From positions 110,438 to 174,437 of the forward strand of contig CAKRYR010000005.1 in NCBI GenBank assembly GCA_934432595.1: DNA of 64,000 bases. The letters run 5' to 3'. A model generated the notes under the pieces. That model was given only the letters and a program-made list of their open reading frames with translations, did not search any database and was not told where the DNA came from. The position numbers and the translations under genes are program-made. Below, piece after piece: positions 9,156 through 18,706 of the stretch (position 1 is its first letter; each line of letters starts with the position of its first letter). The DNA comes from an uncultured Lachnospiraceae bacterium (lineage in GTDB: Bacteria; Bacillota; Clostridia; Lachnospirales; Lachnospiraceae).

Positions 9156-9222
9156 CAAATCATAACATAGTAAACCTATAAAAATAGTAAGTAATAAAAG
9201 AGAGTGAAAAGGAGAGAATTTT

Positions 9223-10158
9223 ATGCCAAAGTATATAGAAAGTTCACTAGAGTTAGTTGGAGGAACACCATTATTAAAGTTAAATCGTTATACTGAGAAG
9301 GCAGGAGTAAAAGATGTTAATATTTTTGCTAAGTTAGAATATCTTAATCCAGCAGGTTCTGTTAAGGATAGAGTTGCACTTTCAATGATTAAAGATGCTG
9401 AGGAGAAGGGAATTCTTAAACCAGGTTCAACTATTATAGAACCAACAAGTGGTAATACAGGTATTGGTTTAGCTGCAGTTGCAACTGCAAGAGGATATAG
9501 AGCAATCCTTACGTTACCTGATACTATGAGTGTTGAGAGAAGAAATCTTTTAAAAGCTTATGGAGCAGAACTTGTATTAACAGATGGTGCTAAGGGTATG
9601 AAAGGTGCTATAGCTAAGGCTGAGGAATTAGAAAAAGAGATTGATGGAGCAGTAATTCTTGGACAGTTTACTAATCCAGCTAACTCTAAAGCACATAGAG
9701 AGACTACTGGACCAGAGATTTGGGATCAATTAGATGGTAAGGTAGATATATTTGTTGCAGGTGTTGGAACAGGTGGAACAGTTACAGGTGTTGGAGAATA
9801 TCTAAAATCTCTAAATCCTAACGTTAAAGTTGTAGCAGTTGAACCAGCTACAAGTCCTGTATTATCCAAAGGAACAGCAGGTTCTCATAAAATTCAAGGT
9901 ATAGGTGCAGGATTTGTTCCAGATATATTGAATACTGAGATTTATGATGAAGTAATTACAATTGAAAATGATGATGCTTTTGCAGAAGGAAAAGCATTTG
10001 CATTATCAGAAGGTGTTCTTGTTGGAATTTCATCAGGTGCAGCTTTAAAGGCAGCTACTATATTAGCTGCTAGACCAGAAAATAAAGGTAAGAATATAGT
10101 TGTATTACTACCAGATTCAGGTGATAGATATTTATCAACTCCATTATTTGCTAATTAA
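9223..10158 (+). CDS. cysK: Cysteine synthase (O-acetylserine sulfhydrylase)
   Basis: PLP enzyme that makes cysteine from O-acetylserine and sulfide. At 311 residues it has the usual CysK length. The PLP lysine is K48 in NPAGSVKDR, the substrate loop is PTSGNTGIGLA, the glycine-rich phosphate loop is GTGGTVTG, and the C-terminal LLPDSGDRYLST is conserved. AAGGAGAG precedes the ATG. It is transcribed alone from a near-perfect promoter and ends at a hairpin terminator. The divergent Rrf2 gene is the likely regulator. Confidence 0.95.
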   Translation: MPKYIESSLELVGGTPLLKLNRYTEKAGVKDVNIFAKLEYLNPAGSVKDRVALSMIKDAEEKGILKPGSTIIEPTSGNTGIGLAAVATARGYRAILTLPDTMSVERRNLLKAYGAELVLTDGAKGMKGAIAKAEELEKEIDGAVILGQFTNPANSKAHRETTGPEIWDQLDGKVDIFVAGVGTGGTVTGVGEYLKSLNPNVKVVAVEPATSPVLSKGTAGSHKIQGIGAGFVPDILNTEIYDEVITIENDDAFAEGKAFALSEGVLVGISSGAALKAATILAARPENKGKNIVVLLPDSGDRYLSTPLFAN

Positions 10159-10217
10159 TTAAGATTGATATTTTACTAATTATATATTTTTATACTAAGG
10201 GATTTAAAGAAAAAAAG

Positions 10218-10248
10218 AACGTGTATGTACTGATATGCGTTTTTTTTT
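10218..10248 (+). terminator. cysK terminator
   Basis: AACGTGTAT and ATATGCGTT form a 9-bp stem (two G-U pairs) followed by eight T. Confidence 0.8.
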
Positions 10249-10290
10249 ATATACTTTATAGTTTATAAAGAATTTTTATTAAAAGGTAAT

Positions 10291-10319
10291 TTGAAAGGAT
10301 AATAATATTCAATTATAAT
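10291..10319 (+). promoter_or_regulatory. Promoter for the clostripain gene
   Basis: TTGAAA (10291-10296), 17 bases, TATAAT (10314-10319), about 38 bases before the ATG at 10358. Confidence 0.75.
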
Positions 10320-10357
10320 TAAAGTTAGAAATTATTAATTAAAATTCAGGAGGTAGT

Positions 10358-12526
10358 ATGAAAAAGTTTAATAAAAAAGGGGTTATAGCTGCAGTATGTG
10401 CAGTAAGTGCAATTGCATTATTAACAGGTGGGGTTCTAGCTAATTTTCAAAAAAATGCTAAAGCAGATGATATACAAGTAGATAAGTCGACAATTACACG
10501 TGATACAGATTTAACTGTAGATTCAAACGGAATACTTCAGATTAAGAGAAATACAGTTGTTACAAAAGAGAGTGAAGAAAAGAAGACTCCATGGACAATA
10601 TTAATGTATATTGATGGTGCAGATTTAGAGCAACTTTCGGGTTTTGCAAGTAAAGAGATTAAAGAAATAGTGAATGCAAATGTTACATCTGAGAATATTG
10701 ATAATGCCAATATTATTATTCAAACCGGTGGCTCTTTCTTCTGGTCTGATAGAAATGTTAAAGCAGATAAGACTCAAAGATTTATATTAAATAAAGATAA
10801 AGGATTAACGTTATTGGAAGAAACAGATCGTCAGAATATGGGTGATTCAGATACTTTAATAGATTATTTGGAATGGGGAATTAAAGAATATCCTGCTGAC
10901 AAAATGGGTGTTATATTCTGGAATCACGGTAGTGGTATTCAAAATGGAGTATGTACTGATCCTTGTTTCCAATTTGATTCATTGTCTTTGGCAGAGCTTG
11001 AATATTCTTTCTCAACTGTATGTAATAAGTTGAATAGAAGATTTGACTTAATAGGATTTGATACATGTCTTTCGGGTTCTTTAGAATATGCGAATGTATT
11101 AGCTCCTTATGCTAATTATATGGTTGCATCAGCAGAGACTGAGCCTGCTGATGGATGGGAATATACTACAATAGTTAATACTTTGTTAGAAAATCCAACC
11201 ATAGGACCTAAGGATTTAGGAAAGACCATATGTGATTCATATTATGCTTTCTTTGAAGCAAAGTCTAAGAATAAATTAAAAGATTTAACATTATCTGTAT
11301 ATGATTTAGATAAGGTAGATAATGTATGTATTGAGAATAATTATTTGTCAAAATATATGTATGATAAAGTAACACAAGATCAGAATAATATTGATGCATA
11401 CTGTAAAATGCAATTAGCAGAAGATGTTGCAGTATATGATGAAAACAATATTGATATTGGTAGTATGTTAAACTATTTTGATAATAATACAGATTATAGC
11501 ATTCAAAATTATAAGAAAGCATTAGATGAATTCGTTGTATATAATGTATTAGGTGAAAAATATGCTAATTTAAATTCTGCAGGAGTATCATTATATTTTC
11601 CTAAAGAAGCTATAGCTCTAAAAGATTTAAATATTATGAGAAATGTTAGTGTGTCACCATATTATTTGCAATTCTTAGAAATAGTTAATGCTAAGAAGGC
11701 AGGTGTTGATGTAAATAACTATAGATGTAATTCTTGGTCAAGCTTAGATACATATTTTGAAAATGATTTTGGATATATTGATTACGAATTAAATGGGAAT
11801 AATGTTGAACTAAGAATGTATGCAAAATTAGCAGAGAATGCCAAGTATATATCAGATGGATTTGTAGATAACTGGAATAATAATTTTAGTAAGGATAAAG
11901 TCTCAAGAAATAATAGTACATTGCAGAAAAGTATAATTAAGGATATAAAATGTGTTGATAATCAATATACAGCAACAATTACAGAAGATTATAAAGATAA
12001 GGTAAATAAAGTATATGATTCAGTATTTGTAAAAATGGATAATGACATTGTATGTTTAGGTCAAAGTAACGAAGCTAAATATAATAATGAAACAGGAGAA
12101 GTTAACTCAGAGTTTAAAGGACAATGGTTAATGTTGCCGGATGGACAATTATTGACAACATATATTGATGAAAACTTTGATGAACTAGTATATAGCATAC
12201 CTGTATATATAAATGATTCTGAAATGTACATTAAGATAAGAATGATTGGAGATTCGGATTATGAAGTGCTTGGTATATGGGACGGAACTGCTAATACGGT
12301 ATATCCAGGAAGAAGTTATATAGAACTTCTATCAGGTATAACAATTACACCTATATATGATGTATATAATGGAGAAACAGAAGAATATGAGACAGAAATA
12401 GGAGAAGACTATACTATAAAAGGTAATGGGGATTTCTTATTTACTACATTAAATGAAGATGAATACGACTTCTCGTTTATAGTGGATAGTATTTATGGAA
12501 ATTCAGTAAATGTAAATTGTGAATAA
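10358..12526 (+). CDS. Secreted clostripain-like cysteine peptidase (family C11)
   Basis: Exported 722-residue protein with an N-terminal hydrophobic signal (residues 9-30) and a C11 caspase-fold domain over about 75-430. The catalytic dyad is visible: H190 in FWNHGSG and C237 in GFDTCLSG, both after hydrophobic strands. C11 enzymes cut after Arg or Lys, usually after self-processing. The 290-residue C-terminal part is beta-rich and unassigned. No sortase motif is present, so it is either secreted or held by the uncleaved N-terminal helix. AGGAGG lies before the start. Confidence 0.9.
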   Translation: MKKFNKKGVIAAVCAVSAIALLTGGVLANFQKNAKADDIQVDKSTITRDTDLTVDSNGILQIKRNTVVTKESEEKKTPWTILMYIDGADLEQLSGFASKEIKEIVNANVTSENIDNANIIIQTGGSFFWSDRNVKADKTQRFILNKDKGLTLLEETDRQNMGDSDTLIDYLEWGIKEYPADKMGVIFWNHGSGIQNGVCTDPCFQFDSLSLAELEYSFSTVCNKLNRRFDLIGFDTCLSGSLEYANVLAPYANYMVASAETEPADGWEYTTIVNTLLENPTIGPKDLGKTICDSYYAFFEAKSKNKLKDLTLSVYDLDKVDNVCIENNYLSKYMYDKVTQDQNNIDAYCKMQLAEDVAVYDENNIDIGSMLNYFDNNTDYSIQNYKKALDEFVVYNVLGEKYANLNSAGVSLYFPKEAIALKDLNIMRNVSVSPYYLQFLEIVNAKKAGVDVNNYRCNSWSSLDTYFENDFGYIDYELNGNNVELRMYAKLAENAKYISDGFVDNWNNNFSKDKVSRNNSTLQKSIIKDIKCVDNQYTATITEDYKDKVNKVYDSVFVKMDNDIVCLGQSNEAKYNNETGEVNSEFKGQWLMLPDGQLLTTYIDENFDELVYSIPVYINDSEMYIKIRMIGDSDYEVLGIWDGTANTVYPGRSYIELLSGITITPIYDVYNGETEEYETEIGEDYTIKGNGDFLFTTLNEDEYDFSFIVDSIYGNSVNVNCE

Positions 12527-12636
12527 TATAAGATATAGGATTTAATTAAACAGTATTATATAAAAGAGGTTTTTAAGTGTTATATAAAATAATTAAAAAT
12601 TAAATTTGGTATCAAAATGAAGATTTTAAAAAGTAG

Positions 12637-12810
12637 GGATATATATTTGTCCATTCAAAACATGATATATGGGTACCTGTAACTGTTGAAAACTATTTAA
12701 CAGGATACGAATGCAAGGTTAAATATCGCAATATAAAAACTGAAGTTGATGCTATTGATAAAAATGAGAAAGAAATTCCACTTATAACTATGGGAGAGGT
12801 AACAGACTAG
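12637..12810 (+). pseudogene. Decayed gene fragment
   Basis: 58 open codons follow an in-frame TAG (12634-12636), with ten more readable codons before it and no start codon or ribosome site. The translation (YIFVHSKHDIWVPVTVENYL..., ending PLITMGEVTD) has normal protein composition, so this is probably the C-terminal remnant of a lost gene. I do not recognise the family. The rest of the 397-base gap holds only a terminator. Confidence 0.4.
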
Positions 12811-12850
12811 ATATGAAATAAATATTGCAAAATATGTAAAAGAATGTTAA

Positions 12851-12884
12851 AATATCAAGTGATATATATCGCTTGATATTTTTT
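12851..12884 (+). terminator. Terminator before the tetR-like gene
   Basis: AATATCAAGTGAT pairs with ATCGCTTGATATT (one G-U), followed by six T. Confidence 0.8.
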
Positions 12885-12923
12885 AGTTAATCAAATCGCA
12901 ATAAGACTGGAGGATAGATAATA

Positions 12924-13475
12924 ATGCCACCGATAAGGAAATTTAAGAGGGAAGATATAATAGATACTGCGTATAATATTGTAAAAGATGAGGGCTTTGG
13001 GAGCATTAATGCAAGAAGAATAGCAAGGGAAATGGGATGTTCTATTCAGCCTATTTTTCATAATTTTTCAACAATGGAAGAACTTTATAAGGCAATATAT
13101 GATAAAATAAGTGACAAATGTAGAGAGTATATGTTTAGAGATACTGATAAGGAAATGACATATAAACATATGGGACTAGGATATATTTCATTTGCAAAGG
13201 ATTACCCTGAGTTTTTTAAGACAATATTTATGCAGAAGACGGATTTAGATGCCGAAAGCTTTATTATGTCGGATTTTATAGCAGATGATATTATTAAGGT
13301 TGGACAATCTTTTACAGGGTATGATTATGAAGAACAGAAGAAATTTCATGTGAAAGTATGGATATTTACTCATGGAATAGCTTGCTTATTAGCTACTAGG
13401 ACTGCGAAATTTACTGATGAAGAGATAGAAGAGTTATTAGTAAGTACAGTGGATGCGATGCTTAAATCAAAGTAG
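12924..13475 (+). CDS. TetR family regulator
   Basis: A 183-residue TetR-type repressor. The N-terminal helix-turn-helix occupies about 10-55 (DTAYNIVKDEGFGSINARRIAREMG...IFHNFSTMEELY). The C-terminal ligand domain resembles the WHG or TetR_C group. GGAGG lies before the ATG. It is 65 bases upstream of an ABC exporter operon in the same direction and is the likely local regulator of that exporter; the inducer is unknown. Confidence 0.88.
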   Translation: MPPIRKFKREDIIDTAYNIVKDEGFGSINARRIAREMGCSIQPIFHNFSTMEELYKAIYDKISDKCREYMFRDTDKEMTYKHMGLGYISFAKDYPEFFKTIFMQKTDLDAESFIMSDFIADDIIKVGQSFTGYDYEEQKKFHVKVWIFTHGIACLLATRTAKFTDEEIEELLVSTVDAMLKSK

Positions 13476-13540
13476 ACATTTGGATAAATAGAATCTAATG
13501 CTACAAAAATAAAAATAACTATTGGAGGTTAGACAACAGA

Positions 13541-14500
13541 ATGAGTACAGATGTAATTAGTGTTGAGAATTTGACAAAAGAGTTTAAAGAATTAAGGGCA
13601 GTTGATGATTTATCGTTTCAAGTTAAAGAAGGAGAGATTCTTGGGTTATTAGGACCAAATGGAAGTGGTAAGTCTACAACGATGAATTGTATTCTTTCTT
13701 TACTTAAGATAGATAAAGGTGATATTAAGATATTTGGTAAGGAAATGACACCAGATGCATATGATTTAAAGAGTAAAATAGGTGTTGTATTTCAGGAAGT
13801 TGCTGTATTTAATGAACTTACAGTATATGATAATATAGATTATTTTTGCGGATTATATATAAAGGATAAGAATACAAGAAAGGAATACATAGAAGATGCA
13901 ATTAAGTTAGTAGGATTAGAGGATTTTAAGACATTTTATCCTAAGAAATTATCAGGAGGACTTCTTAGAAGACTTAATATTGCTTGTGGAATAGCTCACA
14001 AACCAAAGCTTATTTTTATGGATGAGCCTACCGTTGCAGTTGATCCACAAAGTAGAAATAATATATTAGATGGAATAAAACAATTAAGAGATAATGGAGC
14101 GACTATCGTCTATACAACTCACTATATGGAAGAAGTAGAGATTATATGCGATAGGGTAATAATTCTTGATAAAGGTAAAATAATAGCAAGTGGAACTATA
14201 GATGAGCTTAAGAATATTACTAGTATAGAGGAAAAGGTAAGTGTTGAAATTAGTAAATTAGATAATAAATATATTGATAAAATAAAGGAATTAGCTAATG
14301 TTCATGAAGTTAGTTATGATAATAATGTTTTGACAGTTTCTTATAAGAAAAATGAGGATGAGAATAGCAGTAAGAGTAATCTTATAGATATGATGGAGTT
14401 TTTTAAGAAGGAAAAGATTAAATATAATAAGATTTTTTCTGAAAGACCAACTCTTAATGATGTATTTTTAGAACTAACAGGAAAGGAACTTAGAGACTAA
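13541..14500 (+). CDS. ABC transporter ATP-binding protein
   Basis: Cytoplasmic ATPase of an ABC-2 type exporter, 319 residues. Walker A is GPNGSGKST, the signature reads LSGGLLRRLNIA, Walker B is LIFMDEPTVAVDP, and the H-loop is VYTTHYMEE. A C-terminal extension after about residue 220 is typical of drug or polymer exporters of the DrrA/CcmA group. It overlaps the next gene by one base (TAATG), so the unit is translationally coupled. Confidence 0.93.
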   Translation: MSTDVISVENLTKEFKELRAVDDLSFQVKEGEILGLLGPNGSGKSTTMNCILSLLKIDKGDIKIFGKEMTPDAYDLKSKIGVVFQEVAVFNELTVYDNIDYFCGLYIKDKNTRKEYIEDAIKLVGLEDFKTFYPKKLSGGLLRRLNIACGIAHKPKLIFMDEPTVAVDPQSRNNILDGIKQLRDNGATIVYTTHYMEEVEIICDRVIILDKGKIIASGTIDELKNITSIEEKVSVEISKLDNKYIDKIKELANVHEVSYDNNVLTVSYKKNEDENSSKSNLIDMMEFFKKEKIKYNKIFSERPTLNDVFLELTGKELRD

Positions 14501-15660
14501 TGTTTATACATAATTTTAAATATGCTTTGAAAACTTTTTTAAAAAATAAAATGTTGATATTTTGGACATTTGCATTTCCGATAGTATTAGGAACGTTATT
14601 TAAATTAGCTTTTTCAAATATAGAAAATACAGAAAAATTTGATGTTATAGATATTGCAATTGTTGAAAATCAAGATTATAACAATAATATTGCTTTTAAA
14701 GAGACTTTTAAAGTATTAAGTGATAAGAAAAACAAAGATAGGATGTTTGATACATCTATAGTTAGTGAGAAAAAAGCTAAGAAAATGCTTGAAGAAGATA
14801 AAATTACAGGTTATGTTATTTTGAAGGATAATAAACCTCAAGTTGTAGTTGGAACAAGTGGTATAAGCGAGACCATATTGAAATATGTAACAGAAGAAAT
14901 ATCTCAATCAGAGGATATTGTAAAAAATATCATATTGAATCAAAATACAGAAGTTAATGAGGAAGGATTTTACGAAAGGTTATATGCCAAGGTATTAAGC
15001 TTTTTACAAGAAAATAATATTAATATTAAAGATGTATCTAGTAAAAATCTTAGCTATACTATGATAGAATTTTATACATTAATTGCAATGACATGTATGT
15101 ATGGTGGTATGCTTGGAATGGTCGCAATTAATAAGTGTTTACCTAATATGACTGAAGTTGGTAAGAGAGTTACAGTTAGTCCTACACCAAAGTGGATTAC
15201 TGTGACAAGCAGTGTTTTAGCAGGATATATTACGCAATTAATAGGTTTATTAATATTGTTTATATTTACAATATTTGCCTTAAAAGTTGATTATGGTAAT
15301 AATATAGGTTTGGTGATAGCATTGACAATGGTAGGTGCTTTAGCAGGTCTTACTTTAGGAGTGGCAGTTGCAACTATATTTAAAGTAAGTGAAAACGGTA
15401 AGACAGGAATAATTGTAATTATTTCAATGGTTGGAAGCTTTTTATCTGGTATGATGGGAATTACTATGAAGTATGTTATTGATAAAAATGCACCCATTGT
15501 AAATATAGTAAATCCTTGCAATATGATTACTGATGGATTTTACTCATTATATTATTATGACACCTTAGATAGATTTATTTTTAATTTAGTAAGTTTAGCG
15601 GTATTTTCAATTATAATGGTTGGTGCAGCTACTTGGGGATTAAGGAGGTGTCATGGCTAA
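14500..15660 (+). CDS. ABC-2 type exporter permease (first of two)
   Basis: A 386-residue membrane protein with one N-terminal helix (about 16-36), a 150-residue extracytoplasmic domain, then five or six helices clustered after about residue 190, the ABC2_membrane_3 layout. It starts on the last base of the ATPase stop codon and ends on the first base of the next permease start, indicating a coupled three-gene exporter. The substrate is unknown; with the TetR neighbour, drug or peptide export is plausible. Confidence 0.88.
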   Translation: MFIHNFKYALKTFLKNKMLIFWTFAFPIVLGTLFKLAFSNIENTEKFDVIDIAIVENQDYNNNIAFKETFKVLSDKKNKDRMFDTSIVSEKKAKKMLEEDKITGYVILKDNKPQVVVGTSGISETILKYVTEEISQSEDIVKNIILNQNTEVNEEGFYERLYAKVLSFLQENNINIKDVSSKNLSYTMIEFYTLIAMTCMYGGMLGMVAINKCLPNMTEVGKRVTVSPTPKWITVTSSVLAGYITQLIGLLILFIFTIFALKVDYGNNIGLVIALTMVGALAGLTLGVAVATIFKVSENGKTGIIVIISMVGSFLSGMMGITMKYVIDKNAPIVNIVNPCNMITDGFYSLYYYDTLDRFIFNLVSLAVFSIIMVGAATWGLRRCHG

Positions 15661-16805
15661 TGACAGTAATTAAAACATATTTTAAAGTATTAAATAAATA
15701 TAAGGCTACAATTATAATGTATACGGCATTCTTAATCTTCTTTAGTGGATTTAACTTTAAATCTGGTAATAATACAACGGATTTTGAGGCTAGTAAGCCG
15801 GATGTGTTAGTAATTAATGAGGATATCAAAGAAGGAGTAACTGCTAATTTAATTAAATATATTGAGAAAAATTGCAATGTTAAGAAGATCGAAAATAACA
15901 AAGAAGCAATTAATGATGCACTATTTTATAGAGATGTAAATTATATAATATATATTCCTAAGGATTATAGAACGGATTTTCTTAATAAACATAATCCTCA
16001 GATTAAGGTTAAAAGCACAGGTGATTATGCTTCAAGTCTTGCAGAACTTATGTTGCAAAGATATATAAAGACTGCTAATATATATAATGATGCTGATATG
16101 TCTGAAGATGAGATGATAAATTGTATCAACACGACATTGGAGAAGAAGACTAAGGTTAAAGTAACGTCAAAATTAGATACAAATAATTTATCGCATGCTA
16201 CAAGTTATTTTAACTTTACAAATTATTGTGTGTTAGCAGGTTGCATTTATGTTATAGGTTTGGTATTATCTAGCTTTAGAGAAGAAAAGATAAGAAAAAG
16301 AACTATAATTAGCAGTATGAATTATAAAAAACACAATACTCAGTTAATGCTTTCAAATGGAATATTTGCATTTGTATTTTGGTTAGTCTACATTATATTG
16401 GGATGTATACTTATTGGAAATATTATGTTTACTAAATATGGATTGTTATATATTATTAATTCTTTAGTATTTATGATATGTACTCTTGCATTGGCTTTCT
16501 TAATAGCAAACTTAGTAAGTAATAAAGAGGCATTAAACGGTATAGTAAATGTATTAGCATTAGGAACTAGTTTCTTATGTGGAGCCTTTGTTCCTATGCA
16601 ATGGTTGCCAGATGGAGTATTAAAAGCTGCCCATGTATTTCCATCATATTACTTTATTAAAAATAATGAGATTATAAAGAGCATGGAGAACTTTAGCATG
16701 GATGTGGTTAAGCCTGTAATTATAAATATGATTATAGTATTAGTATTTGCTATAGGATTTGTAGTAATTAATAATGTTATAACAGGGAAAAAGAGAACAC
16801 AGTAA
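15660..16805 (+). CDS. ABC-2 type exporter permease (second of two)
   Basis: A 381-residue protein with the same topology as its neighbour: a helix near 16-34, a large external domain (about 35-180), then a multi-helix C-terminal half. The ATG at 15660, overlapping the previous stop (TAATG), is preferred because AAGGAGG (15642-15648) precedes it. An upstream in-frame ATG at 15633 would lie inside the previous gene without a ribosome site. The two permeases probably form a heterodimer driven by the single ATPase. Confidence 0.88.
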   Translation: MTVIKTYFKVLNKYKATIIMYTAFLIFFSGFNFKSGNNTTDFEASKPDVLVINEDIKEGVTANLIKYIEKNCNVKKIENNKEAINDALFYRDVNYIIYIPKDYRTDFLNKHNPQIKVKSTGDYASSLAELMLQRYIKTANIYNDADMSEDEMINCINTTLEKKTKVKVTSKLDTNNLSHATSYFNFTNYCVLAGCIYVIGLVLSSFREEKIRKRTIISSMNYKKHNTQLMLSNGIFAFVFWLVYIILGCILIGNIMFTKYGLLYIINSLVFMICTLALAFLIANLVSNKEALNGIVNVLALGTSFLCGAFVPMQWLPDGVLKAAHVFPSYYFIKNNEIIKSMENFSMDVVKPVIINMIIVLVFAIGFVVINNVITGKKRTQ

Positions 16806-16827
16806 TAAGAGGCTATAATGGAACAAT

Positions 16828-16857
16828 CAGCATCAAGTGATTATAAGCTTGGTGCTG
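16828..16857 (+). terminator. Hairpin after the exporter operon
   Basis: CAGCATCAAG and CTTGGTGCTG form a 10-bp stem with one G-U pair. The following T-run is poor. Confidence 0.5.
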
Positions 16858-16895
16858 TTAGACTGTCAAAATATATACATAAGGAATGATATAAA

Positions 16896-18227
16896 ATGGA
16901 TTTATTTGAGTATATGAATCAAAATAATAAGGAAAAAGAATCGCCACTTGCATCTAGATTACGTCCAAGGACACTAGAAGAAGTAGTGGGACAGAAGCAT
17001 ATATTGAATGAAAAGTCATTATTATATAGAGCTATTAAAGCAGATAAGTTAAGTTCAATTATTTTCTATGGACCACCAGGAACTGGTAAGACTACTATGG
17101 CTAAGGTTATTGCTAATACGACAAGTGCTGTATTTTCACAGGTAAATGCTACTTGTGCTGGCAAAAAAGATATGGAAGAGATAGTAAGTCAGGCTAAGAA
17201 TAACTTTGGTATGTATGGAAAGAAAACCATTCTATTTGTTGATGAGATTCATAGATTTAATAAAGGTCAACAAGATTATTTATTACCATATGTAGAAGAT
17301 GGAACTATTATTTTGATTGGTGCGACAACTGAAAATCCATATTTTGAAGTAAATGGAGCCTTAATATCACGTTCAATAATATTTGAACTTAAACCATTAG
17401 AGATTGAAGATATTAAGGAATTGATATTGAGGGCTATTAATGATAAAGAACGTGGACTAGGAGCATATAATGCTAAAATAGATGATGATGCATTAGAGTT
17501 TCTTGCAGAAATTAGTGGTGGAGATGCAAGAGTTGCATTAAATGCTATAGAATTAGGTGTTATAACTACTGATAGAAGTGAAGATGGATTCATACATGTT
17601 ACATTGGCTATAGCTCAGGAGTGTATTCAGAGAAAAGTTGTAAAGTATGATAAAAGTGGAGACAACCACTATGATACAATATCTGCGTTTATTAAGAGTA
17701 TGAGAGGTTCAGACCCTGATGCGGCTATTTATTATTTGGCTAAGATGCTTTATGTAGGTGAAAGTATAACATTTATTGCTAGAAGAATTATGATATGTGC
17801 AGCAGAGGATGTGTCAAATGCTGATCCACAGGCTCTTGTTATTGCAACGACAGCAGCTCAAGCAGTTGAAAGACTTGGCATGCCTGAAGCAAGAATAGTT
17901 TTGGCTCAAGCTGCAAGCTATGTTGCATGTGCACCAAAGAGTAATTCAGCTATTATGGCTATAGATGAGGCTATGGAAACAGTAGCTTATGAAAATAATG
18001 GAGAGGTACCTGTTCATCTAAAGGATGCTCATTACAAATCAGCAGGTAAACTTGGACATGGAGTAGGTTATAAATATGCCCACGACTATCCAAATCATTA
18101 TGTAGAGCAACAATACCTTCCTGATGAACACATAGGTAAATCCTTCTATAACCTCTCCGACAACGGATATGAAAAAACTTTGAAGGATTATCTAAATAAG
18201 ATTAAGGGTTCTAGTGACGAGCCCTAA
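16896..18227 (+). CDS. rarA: Replication-associated recombination protein A (RarA/MgsA)
   Basis: AAA+ ATPase acting at stalled forks, related to clamp loaders. 443 residues, the usual length. LASRLRPRTLEEVVGQ at the N-terminus, Walker A GPPGTGKTT, Walker B LFVDEIHRFNK, sensor 1 GATTENP, and the C-terminal RarA-specific region ending HDYPNHYVEQQYLPDE. Its last codons form one arm of an inverted repeat with sequence just past the stop (see 18208-18250). It is transcribed alone. Confidence 0.95.
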   Translation: MDLFEYMNQNNKEKESPLASRLRPRTLEEVVGQKHILNEKSLLYRAIKADKLSSIIFYGPPGTGKTTMAKVIANTTSAVFSQVNATCAGKKDMEEIVSQAKNNFGMYGKKTILFVDEIHRFNKGQQDYLLPYVEDGTIILIGATTENPYFEVNGALISRSIIFELKPLEIEDIKELILRAINDKERGLGAYNAKIDDDALEFLAEISGGDARVALNAIELGVITTDRSEDGFIHVTLAIAQECIQRKVVKYDKSGDNHYDTISAFIKSMRGSDPDAAIYYLAKMLYVGESITFIARRIMICAAEDVSNADPQALVIATTAAQAVERLGMPEARIVLAQAASYVACAPKSNSAIMAIDEAMETVAYENNGEVPVHLKDAHYKSAGKLGHGVGYKYAHDYPNHYVEQQYLPDEHIGKSFYNLSDNGYEKTLKDYLNKIKGSSDEP

Positions 18228-18250
18228 TAGGTAATAATCGTCCCTAGAAC
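18208..18250. repeat. Inverted GTTCTAG(G/T)GACGA 13-mer pair at the rarA 3' end
   Basis: GTTCTAGTGACGA (18208-18220, inside the last rarA codons) faces TCGTCCCTAGAAC (18238-18250), 12 of 13 complementary. The same 13-mer recurs just after the stop codons of the MerR gene (28652-28664) and the degenerate ABC ATPase (59396-59408). Confidence 0.7.
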
Positions 18251-18271
18251 AGAAAATGTCCCAAGAACAGC

Positions 18272-18511
18272 TTATTTATCCTGATCATCATTAATATCAT
18301 CTTGAATCATGTGTTTATATTTTGATGCATATTTAACTAAGATGCTGTAGCCGTATGCTATAATTGGTAGGGCAATTAGGCATGAAACTAAACCTCTAAC
18401 TACACCGTTTGAAAGATTCTTTGAGTTAAATAATATTATACAGATTGTTATTATTCCGCCAAGTAGTATTATTAAAGAAATAATAGCAAGTATTCTTTTT
18501 AAATTCTTCAT
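18272..18511 (-). CDS. Small two-helix membrane protein, unknown function
   Basis: 79 residues with two hydrophobic helices (about 7-29 and 41-61) and a charged C-terminal tail (HMIQDDINDDQDK). GGAGGTT lies just before the ATG, so translation is credible. It is convergent with rarA and divergent from the MATE gene. No family recognised. Confidence 0.7.
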   Translation of the reverse strand: MKNLKRILAIISLIILLGGIITICIILFNSKNLSNGVVRGLVSCLIALPIIAYGYSILVKYASKYKHMIQDDINDDQDK

Positions 18512-18585
18512 TTTTAACCTCCAAAATAATAAATTGTTACCTATTAAAATAGTATAACGATTATTAATAACTTAGGCAAGTTATT

Positions 18586-18614
18586 TTGACAAAAAATTTA
18601 ATTTAGTATAGAAT
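18586..18614 (+). promoter_or_regulatory. Promoter for the MATE exporter gene
   Basis: TTGACA (18586-18591), 17 bases, TAGAAT (18609-18614). The transcript start near 18621 rules out the in-frame GTG at 18623 as a normal start. Confidence 0.75.
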
Positions 18615-18706
18615 ATAAAACTGTGAGTAAAATAAGCTTATGGCTTGTGATAGAATCATGTAAGAATGGAAAGGTCAATGGAAATGTTATTAGAAAGGTG
18701 AAGTGT

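Noticed and set aside
18623..18706. Longer MATE protein starting at GTG 18623
   Set aside because: The promoter at 18586-18614 would start transcription at about 18621, and the ribosome site and family alignment favour ATG 18707.
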